14,216 nucleotides of DNA from CAYXDO01 sp964463485 (GTDB taxonomy: Bacteria; Myxococcota; Kuafuiibacteriia; Kuafuiibacteriales; Kuafuiibacteriaceae), in the NCBI GenBank assembly GCA_964463485.1, contig CAYXDO010000230.1, positions 1 through 14,216 on the forward strand, written 5' to 3'. Under the pieces are notes generated by a model, which worked only from the letters and a program-made list of their open reading frames with translations, did not search any database and was not told the origin of the DNA. The translations under genes were made by a program, and so were the position numbers. This document shows positions 1-5,234 of this stretch, piece by piece (within the stretch, counting starts at the first letter, position 1; each line of letters starts with the position of its first letter).

Positions 1-45
1 TCTTGTGAGGTGTGTTCTCTCGAATCGGTCGCATGCCGCTGCCTC

Positions 46-66
46 GCACGACCGACCCCGTCGTGC
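46..66. terminator. Perfect 7-bp hairpin at left edge
   Basis: GCACGAC (46-52) pairs perfectly with GTCGTGC (60-66) around a 7-base loop. A second weaker inverted repeat, CAATCG (66-71) with CGATTG (93-98), follows directly. There is no T-tract, so calling it a transcription terminator for a gene left of the window is a guess; it could equally be a protein-binding site. Confidence 0.2.
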
Positions 67-187
67 AATCGTTGGAGGTCGTACAAACGTACCGATTGAC
101 TGGGCGAGAAAGGGATGCCGACGTCGCTGTGAAATTCGTTTCTTTCGTTCGAGCGCGATCGACGCGCTTTGATCTCGCCGGCCCATT

Positions 188-211
188 CGAACGTCCCTCC
201 GAACGTCCCTC
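188..211. repeat. Tandem 12-bp repeat, two copies
   Basis: GAACGTCCCTCC occurs twice head to tail, followed by the related start GATCGA. The unit is a multiple of three, but I do not think the frame around it is a gene. It could be simple slippage. Confidence 0.45.
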
Positions 212-350
212 CGATCGAGCTCTTTCGACGCAGTTGGCTTCCGCCCTCGGTCGCCCGGCGTTCGATGCAGGTGAGTTGGTTTGCTATCCAAGTCCGGCCC
301 GGTGGATCGACACCTTTCCGCCGGCCGCTTTGGCCGCTTGCTAGGCCGCT

Positions 351-383
351 TTCGGAAAGTGCGTGCCCTTCTTCGGAAAGTGC
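351..383. repeat. Direct repeat TTCGGAAAGTGC, 21-bp phase
   Basis: The 12-base sequence TTCGGAAAGTGC occurs exactly at 351-362 and again at 372-383, an offset of 21 bases, or two turns of the DNA helix. It lies just after three copies of GGCCGCTT (323, 332, 344). Such phasing is typical of binding sites for a dimeric regulator, but no regulator gene is adjacent and the next gene starts over 300 bases downstream, so a regulatory role is only an inference. Confidence 0.35.
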
Positions 384-610
384 CCGGCACTGCAGAAGCC
401 GAAGCGGGCGAGCTCGCGGCCCAAGCCGAAGCGCGACTCCGGGTTGAAATCGGCGAGCCATCGCGGCCCCTCCGACCAGCGCGGCGGTGTGTCCCTGAAA
501 CCTCGAGGGCTGGCCGGGGCCGCTGAACCCTGCCGTCAAAGACCGCGAAGCTCGGCGATCACCCGCGCGCGAGGTCGCCCGACGCTCGGCGCTCGAGGAA
601 CGATACTCGT

Positions 611-630
611 GTATACGCTATAGCGATCGC
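611..630. promoter_or_regulatory. Nested palindrome cluster, likely promoter/operator
   Basis: Three perfect palindromes overlap or abut in 20 bases: GTATAC (611-616), CGCTATAGCG (616-625) and GCGATCGC (623-630). The centre is AT-richer than its surroundings and offers -10-like hexamers (TATACG, TATAGC) about 75-90 bases before the likely start codon at 701. The position suits a promoter and operator for the 701-1744 gene. No clear -35 box is visible. Confidence 0.35.
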
Positions 631-700
631 GGGTGGACGTTTGTGCGCGAAGTCGTTATTTGTAGGCAACTGGATCCCATGTCCCACCGATATTCCTCTC

Positions 701-1744
701 ATGTCGCTTCGCACCGCCCCCCGAGATCAAATCGTCAGCCGCGTCGCTACCCAGGTCGTCAAGGAAGCCGTCGCTGCGTCCGGCAAGGGCGGCGTCCTCT
801 CGAAAGCCGAACAAGAAAAACTCAAGCAGTCCAACTTGTTGCGCGATGCCGCCCAGGAGCTCCGTTGGGCCGCGGGCAAGGGCGCGGTGGTTCGTTTGGA
901 TCCGTGGGTCGACGCCGCCATGGCCAAGGTGACCGGAGCGGTCGAGAGCGTGGACAAGCCAGGGCGCGGGCACGGGACGATCTCGCGAGCCGAAGCTCGG
1001 ACCGCCGTGGCCACCAAGGGTGACGCGGGCGCTCGCATCGGTCGGGCCTACGAGGTCCTCACCGGGACCACCCTCGAGTCGAAGGGCGCGGTTTCGCCGA
1101 AGCTCCAACAGGCGGTGCAAGAGCTCGTCGAGAATCAGAAGTTCAGCGTCTTGTCGGTTCTGCGAGGCAGTGAGCCCACGGCGTGGGTTCAAAGCAAGAT
1201 CGAAGGCACCCTCGAGAAGTGGGGCGGCGACGGACTCATGGCTTCGGGCCGAATCAAGGTGGGTTCGGAGACCGTGCACGTCGGAACGGCGACGACGTGG
1301 GCTGGCAGCAAGCTCACCGAGCTCGTCGGCTTCTTCGACAAGGAAGGTCGCCCCCTGGTGCGAGCTCAGATCGAGCGCGACGACGAGACGTTCGCCCTTC
1401 AACTCCGATCGATGAGCCTCGATGGCAAGCCGCAGACCTTGATCGCGAGCTCCCCCGGCGACGTTCAAGCTCCGCCGGCCGAGTGGGTCACTGGGCTCGA
1501 GGCCGAGCTGAAGGCCAAGTACGAGAACGGAGATGACTTGGGCACGCGGATCAAGCGGGCCGAGCTGCCCCCGACCGTCCGCGCGGCCTTCGAATTCGCC
1601 GAGCGCAACACTCCCGACGGCGTTGGGCTCGAAAAGATGACTTTCCAGGGCAAGACCGCCTACGCGATCCATGACTACAGCTGCGTTTCTTCCGTCGCGA
1701 TCTTCTCCGAGGAAGGCAAGAAGCTGTTCTCGTTCGTGAGCTGA
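701..1744 (+). CDS. Soluble protein of unknown function with two degenerate EF-hand-like loops
   Basis: A 347-residue protein I do not recognise. The frame is open upstream to a TTG at 641, but the ATG at 701 is preferred because the 20 residues between look unlike a real N-terminus; neither start has a clear ribosome binding site. No signal peptide or membrane segment is visible, so a cytoplasmic location is likely. The N-terminal third contains two copies of the pattern G-x-[IL]-S-[KR]-A-E (in GGVLSKAEQ near residue 33 and HGTISRAEA near residue 96). These resemble the second half of an EF-hand calcium loop (Gly6, hydrophobic8, Glu12) but lack the acidic residues at loop positions 1, 3 and 5, so calcium binding is doubtful. 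The C-terminal half is a mixed alpha/beta region ending in strand-like FQGKTAYAI and VAIFSEEGKKLFSF. The gene stands alone upstream of a cupin gene, 108 bases away. Confidence 0.8.
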   Translation: MSLRTAPRDQIVSRVATQVVKEAVAASGKGGVLSKAEQEKLKQSNLLRDAAQELRWAAGKGAVVRLDPWVDAAMAKVTGAVESVDKPGRGHGTISRAEARTAVATKGDAGARIGRAYEVLTGTTLESKGAVSPKLQQAVQELVENQKFSVLSVLRGSEPTAWVQSKIEGTLEKWGGDGLMASGRIKVGSETVHVGTATTWAGSKLTELVGFFDKEGRPLVRAQIERDDETFALQLRSMSLDGKPQTLIASSPGDVQAPPAEWVTGLEAELKAKYENGDDLGTRIKRAELPPTVRAAFEFAERNTPDGVGLEKMTFQGKTAYAIHDYSCVSSVAIFSEEGKKLFSFVS

Positions 1745-1782
1745 ACCGAGAGTCCGCGCCCGCCCTCGCCAACTTCGGTTCA
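1742..1782. terminator. Stem-loop overlapping the stop codon of the first gene
   Basis: TGAACCGA (1742-1749, including the stop codon) pairs perfectly with TCGGTTCA (1775-1782), with a 25-base C-rich loop. There is no T-tract, so it would be a weak or Rho-assisted terminator, or a 3' end stabiliser. Confidence 0.3.
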
Positions 1783-1852
1783 ATCCGCCATCGATTTCTA
1801 GACACAGCCGGCACGAGTTGACGTTGGCGAGCGTCTGGGCTCAAACAGCGGA

Positions 1853-2374
1853 ATGAGTGGAGCCTCGATCAGACCGATCAGACCGCCTTTCATCGTTCAT
1901 GAGAGCGAGGTCGAGGAGAAGACGTTTTCCTATCCGGGCTCGAGCGAGGTGCACTCACCCGGTCGAGCGATCGGTCGAGCGGCGGGCCTCGTGCGGATGG
2001 GCGTCCACGTCGAGCGCATCTTGCCCGGAACTCGCACGAGCTTTCCGCACGCCGAGGAAGACGAGGAGGAGTGGGCCTACGTGCTCGACGGGACGCCTTC
2101 GGTCTGGATCGACGGGCAACTTCACGAGCTCCGGGCTGGCGATTTCGTCGCGCTTCCCGCGGGCACGGGAATTTGCCACACGTTTCTCAATGACAGCGAC
2201 CGCGAGGCCAAGGTACTCGTCGGCGGTGAGTCGGCGAAGGTGAAGAATCGCATCTTCTACCCGCTGAATCCAGAGCGGCGACCGCAGGTGGGGGCGAGCT
2301 GGTGGCCGCTCGAGAGTGACTGGCGCCCGGTCGGATCGCACCCGGGTACTCCGAAGAATTCGGGCGAGCGCTGA
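1853..2374 (+). CDS. Cupin-domain protein
   Basis: A 173-residue single-domain cupin, probably cytoplasmic since no signal peptide is seen. Cupin motif 1 runs from Gly59 to Gly80 and contains Pro65-His66, an acidic run (EEDEEE) and the expected Glu73-x6-Gly80. Motif 2 runs from Gly96 to Asn113, with Pro102-x-Gly104 and His109-x3-Asn113. Likely metal ligands are His66, Glu73 and His109. The classic HxH pair is reduced to a single His followed by acidic residues, as in some stand-alone cupins. The tail has the WW-containing segment (residues 147-152) often seen after this kind of cupin. The substrate cannot be read from sequence: such proteins may be small-molecule isomerases, dioxygenases or sugar-binding proteins. 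The start ATG lacks a good ribosome binding site. A 9-base tandem duplication (GATCAGACC, 1867-1884) encodes the repeated Ile-Arg-Pro near the N-terminus. Confidence 0.87.
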   Translation: MSGASIRPIRPPFIVHESEVEEKTFSYPGSSEVHSPGRAIGRAAGLVRMGVHVERILPGTRTSFPHAEEDEEEWAYVLDGTPSVWIDGQLHELRAGDFVALPAGTGICHTFLNDSDREAKVLVGGESAKVKNRIFYPLNPERRPQVGASWWPLESDWRPVGSHPGTPKNSGER

Positions 2375-2405
2375 GCTCCGCAACCCCGCGATGCGCGCGC
2401 GGAGC
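2375..2405. terminator. Bidirectional hairpin between convergent genes
   Basis: GCTCCGC (2375-2381) pairs perfectly with GCGGAGC (2399-2405). Inside the loop CGCG/CGCG can form a second helix around ATG. The hairpin lies immediately after the cupin stop codon and 21 bases beyond the end of the opposing gene, so it can serve both. No clear T-tract follows on the plus strand. Confidence 0.45.
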
Positions 2406-2425
2406 GCAAATCTCGTGTCGCCGAC

Positions 2426-3529
2426 TCACGATCCGATTTTTCTCTTTCCTGCCTCGCTGGCCCGGGCGACGAGTTGGGCGACGAGAGTCGGAAGGACGAG
2501 CAGAATCGGCCCGGTCAAGGGCTGAACGAACAGCCCAGTGAACCCTCCGGCCGCGATCAAACCCAGACCCGCGAACCGAGCCAGGACGTACTTTCTCACC
2601 CAAGCACGCCTCGACAAGAACACCACGTCGCTGGCCGTGATCACCAAGAGCGCCTCGTTGAACCGGAGCTCGCGGAAGCTCGAGAGAAGCGCGAGCGCCT
2701 CAATCAGCAAACCCATCAGGACGACGGCGAGCGTCGCGGCGATCGAGCCAACGCGTCCAAGGTGCGTCAGAAGGCCGAGAGCTAGGCCGATCGCCGCAAA
2801 TACAAAAACTCCAGGGATGCTCGCTGAGGGGAGCTGCGACTTCCTCTGATAAATCTCACGAGCCGGTGCAAATCGCTCCAGCGACCTCTGAAAATCGCGT
2901 GGCAGGAACATCGCATCCCACTCACTCATGACCTCATCCGCCGGACGGCCTACCACCAGGTCCGTCACGAACAGGAGCAGGGATGAGGAGCCCAACCCTT
3001 CTCTCGCGTAGTCACGGTAGGTCCTTCCGACGGTCACGGTGGAGGTCGCGGACCTCAGCCGACCGCCGAGGCTGACGTCGACGACATCACGGATCCGCGT
3101 CGTGCAGTTGTCCCGGAAATGATGGTAGCGGTAGAAACGCTTCTCCTTCGAGAGTGAATCCTCGAGCGCACCCATCAGTCTTCGAAGCTGCTCGGGTGAC
3201 AAAGGAAGGGTCTGGACGTAAACCGACCGATCCTCGCGCTCGTAGGCCTCGATCATACGTTGCCGCGGCCAGACGGATACCCAAAAGCTCGCCTGGCCGC
3301 GGAGGAGTCGGTAAGTGAGGGGAACGGGCGTGCTGAAGTCGGCGGTCCCGTAGTTGAAGCAGCGAGCCTCCGGACCGAGCTCCCGCTCCGATCCGCTCCT
3401 CGACTCCCCGATGCAGATGGCGGCGTGCCCGAAGTGAGTGAATAGCTCATCGCCCGGACCCATCGTGATGACCTCGGCCAACGGCACGCCGAGGAGCGTC
3501 ATGAGCAGGGCCATACTCATCTGGAGCAT
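2426..3529 (-). CDS. DUF4105/Lnb-type membrane protein, probable lipoprotein N-acyltransferase family
   Basis: A 367-residue protein with the hallmarks of the DUF4105 (Lnb N-terminal periplasmic) family. The N-terminus is a hydrophobic export signal (residues 1-20). Next come the family signatures THFGHAA (His35), FNYGTADF (residues 58-65) and YHHFRDNCTTR (residues 135-145, with His136/137, Asn141 and Cys142). The conserved His and Cys resemble a thiol-based catalytic site. The last 130 residues form about four or five membrane segments (roughly 238-258, 261-282, 313-334, 336-355). This periplasmic-domain-plus-membrane-tail layout matches Lnb, reported in Bacteroides to transfer an acyl chain to the amino group of lipoproteins. 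I infer family membership; the exact reaction here is not shown. ATG codons at 3529, 3520 and 3514 are all possible starts. It converges on the cupin gene and diverges from the PEGA gene, so it is probably transcribed alone. Confidence 0.85.
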   Translation of the reverse strand: MLQMSMALLMTLLGVPLAEVITMGPGDELFTHFGHAAICIGESRSGSERELGPEARCFNYGTADFSTPVPLTYRLLRGQASFWVSVWPRQRMIEAYEREDRSVYVQTLPLSPEQLRRLMGALEDSLSKEKRFYRYHHFRDNCTTRIRDVVDVSLGGRLRSATSTVTVGRTYRDYAREGLGSSSLLLFVTDLVVGRPADEVMSEWDAMFLPRDFQRSLERFAPAREIYQRKSQLPSASIPGVFVFAAIGLALGLLTHLGRVGSIAATLAVVLMGLLIEALALLSSFRELRFNEALLVITASDVVFLSRRAWVRKYVLARFAGLGLIAAGGFTGLFVQPLTGPILLVLPTLVAQLVARASEAGKRKIGS

Positions 3530-3678
3530 CGGGCCTGGTCAATTCGATCCATTCCGCTCATCATGAGTGCCAACGGGGCACCGCGTAAACACCGATTTGG
3601 GCTCCAACGAATCAACCTGACCTTTGGGCCCACCGTCGGAAGTTGATCCCGGACAAGGTTGTGGGGCCAGCTCTCACT

Positions 3679-3684
3679 TACAAT
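3679..3684 (+). promoter_or_regulatory. Candidate -10 box of the PEGA-protein gene
   Basis: TACAAT matches the sigma-70 -10 consensus at five of six positions and lies in a locally AT-richer stretch of the 197-base divergent region (3530-3726), 42 bases before the start codon. No well-spaced -35 box is evident; TTGTGG at 3660-3665 is too close (14-base spacer). The same region must also carry the promoter of the minus-strand Lnb-like gene, which I could not pinpoint. Confidence 0.3.
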
Positions 3685-3713
3685 CACATCCACCCTAGAC
3701 GTAGGCAATCGGT

Positions 3714-3720
3714 AAGGCGG
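3714..3720 (+). promoter_or_regulatory. Ribosome binding site supporting start at 3727
   Basis: AAGGCGG differs from the ideal AAGGAGG by one base and sits 6 bases before ATG 3727. This decides for that start over the in-frame start 84 bases upstream at 3643. Confidence 0.6.
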
Positions 3721-3726
3721 TGTTCC

Positions 3727-5067
3727 ATGAGCGATACGTACGATGACCCGTTGCTTCAAATGCTGGGCCGCGGAAACTCAACGGCCGCAAGGACCCCGCG
3801 ACCGTCCCCCGTCGCGAGACGGTTTTCGAGGTCGAGCTCGGACGTGCTCGACCTGGTGCTTGATGCGCTGGCCCAACCTCGCGACGAGCCTGTGGATCCC
3901 GTGCCCCCTTACGCGCTTCCGAACCTGACTCGACCCCGAAATCGCCTCCTGCAACGCCCTGGGGTTACTCGAATCGTTCGACTCTTGCTCGTCGTCTGCG
4001 GCGCCTCGTCGCTGCTCGCGCTCGGCTGGAGCGTGTCCGGATCAGACCCGCCGCCCGCGCTGCCCGCGGTTTCGGCCTCGATCGCGGTGACCTCCACGCC
4101 GCCCGGAGCGGAGATCCTCGTCGAGGGCGTCCCGACGGGCCGATTCACGCCCGCCGAGCTCGATGAGGTCGGATCGGTTCTCGGCGGAGCGAGTACTCCG
4201 ACCGAGTCTGCGTCCGACCGCCGAATCATGCCCGGGCAATCCGTTGAAATCAGCGTTCGCCATCCAGACTTCGTCGCACACCCGGCCTCGATCGTCGTTC
4301 ACATTCCAGACGACAGTCTGTTCCAGTCCGCGCATTTCGATCTCCGTGAGGCCGCTACCTTCACACTCATGAGCGAACCGTCCGGCGCCTTCGTCGAGGT
4401 CGACGGGGTCCTTCAACGCGGCACGACCCCGCTGATCCTCCAGAGCGTCGTCGTCGGAGACACCCGAGAGGCCAGAGTCATCCTGGACGGGCACGTCGCT
4501 CGCCGAGTGAAGCTGAGTGCGACAAAATCAGGGCCGGCGATGGTCAGCGTGGCGCTCGAGCCGGCGCGACTCATCGAGGTTCAGAGCGAGCCCTCGGGAG
4601 CGGACGTGTATGTCGACGGCGAGCTCGTGGGGCGCACGCCTACCGGCTCTGTCGCTGTACCGAAGCAGAGTTGCTTTCGACTGCGGATTGCGCGCGCAGG
4701 CTTTCGGGAGATGACTCGACGCTGTCCAACCACCGCGCGACTGTCCGTGAAGCTGCGAGAGCTTCCGCTAGGGGCGCTTCCGATGAATCCGGATCAACGC
4801 GCCCGGCTGGCAGAGATCGAGCGGAGCCTTCGACGGGACGCAGCTCGTTTGGCCAAAGTCAGGACTCTCCTCGCCCGCTCCGAGCTCGCGCTCGATCGCG
4901 CGGCAAAGCGTCGGCACTCGTTCGTGACTGGGATTCCGCAGATCCAAGCGCGCATCGAGCGACACGCAGACCGCAAGGAGCAACTGGAAGGCCGGGTCCA
5001 CGACCTGAGGGCGGAGATCGATTCCCTGCGCCATGATTTGTTGCTGGCCCAGTCGATCGAGCCCTGA
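3727..5067 (+). CDS. Membrane-anchored PEGA-repeat protein with C-terminal coiled coil
   Basis: A 446-residue protein. The first ~80 residues are polar, Arg/Ser/Pro-rich and probably cytoplasmic. One membrane segment follows (about 82-103, RLLLVVCGASSLLALGW), so the rest should be periplasmic. It contains three PEGA-type beta-sandwich units, each with the signature S-x-P-[PS]-G-A-x-[IV]-x-V-[DE]-G: TSTPPGAEILVEG (first unit ~119-208), MSEPSGAFVEVDG (~211-278) and QSEPSGADVYVDG (~282-344). The third carries two cysteines (316, 333) that could form a disulfide. The C-terminal ~90 residues (355-442) are highly charged with heptad-like Leu/Ile spacing, indicating a coiled coil. PEGA units are known from bacterial surface proteins and kinase extensions, usually for binding or scaffolding; no enzymatic motif is present. 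A structural or anchoring role across the envelope is my inference. Confidence 0.85.
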   Translation: MSDTYDDPLLQMLGRGNSTAARTPRPSPVARRFSRSSSDVLDLVLDALAQPRDEPVDPVPPYALPNLTRPRNRLLQRPGVTRIVRLLLVVCGASSLLALGWSVSGSDPPPALPAVSASIAVTSTPPGAEILVEGVPTGRFTPAELDEVGSVLGGASTPTESASDRRIMPGQSVEISVRHPDFVAHPASIVVHIPDDSLFQSAHFDLREAATFTLMSEPSGAFVEVDGVLQRGTTPLILQSVVVGDTREARVILDGHVARRVKLSATKSGPAMVSVALEPARLIEVQSEPSGADVYVDGELVGRTPTGSVAVPKQSCFRLRIARAGFREMTRRCPTTARLSVKLRELPLGALPMNPDQRARLAEIERSLRRDAARLAKVRTLLARSELALDRAAKRRHSFVTGIPQIQARIERHADRKEQLEGRVHDLRAEIDSLRHDLLLAQSIEP

Positions 5068-5084
5068 GTACACGTCCTCGGAAG

Positions 5085-5184
5085 TTCGTGACCACGGAGG
5101 ATTGCTCATTCATCACCTGCGTGCTCGGTGTGCTCTGTGGGCTTCGGCTCCGTGCACTCTGCGGTTTTCTCCCGCGGTCACGAA
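5085..5184. terminator. Large inverted repeat between convergent genes
   Basis: TTCGTGACC (5085-5093) is perfectly complementary to GGTCACGAA (5176-5184); after one mismatch CGG (5095-5097) pairs with CCG (5172-5174). Between the arms is an inner hairpin GGGC-TTCG-GCTC (5139-5150) with a stable cUUCGg-type loop. It fills most of the 167-base gap between the PEGA gene and the tricorn-like gene, so a bidirectional terminator is the simplest reading. A small structured RNA is an alternative. Confidence 0.4.
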
Positions 5185-5234
5185 TCATTTGCCGGGACCT
5201 GTGTCGCCTCCGTTCGACGCCGGCCGTATCAAAG

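Larger units (their letters stand above)
1..640. other. Left intergenic region without a convincing gene
   Basis: About 640 bases with no credible coding region. The frames that stay open (for example 12-344 on the plus strand) have low-complexity arginine/proline/serine-rich products, no recognisable domain and no ribosome binding site. The stretch does hold a hairpin (46-66), a 12-base tandem repeat (188-211), three copies of GGCCGCTT (323-351), two phased copies of TTCGGAAAGTGC (351-383) and a palindrome cluster (611-630). It may include the end or control region of a gene to the left of the window, which cannot be judged from here. Confidence 0.55.

Noticed and set aside
12..344. Plus-strand 110-codon frame at the left end
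   Set aside because: It starts with GTG without a ribosome binding site, contains a tandem repeat giving ERPSERPS, and has no domain. Third-position GC preference is not clear. It could be a fast-evolving small gene, but the evidence is too weak.
656..1783. Minus-strand open frame of 375 codons over the first gene
   Set aside because: The product is Arg/Gly/Leu-rich without recognisable structure. The plus-strand frame has better protein character (helix/strand pattern, repeated motif) and an upstream promoter-like element, although neither has a known domain.
1867..1884. Tandem GATCAGACC repeat as a regulatory site
   Set aside because: It lies inside the cupin coding region and simply encodes a repeated Ile-Arg-Pro, so a small in-frame duplication explains it.
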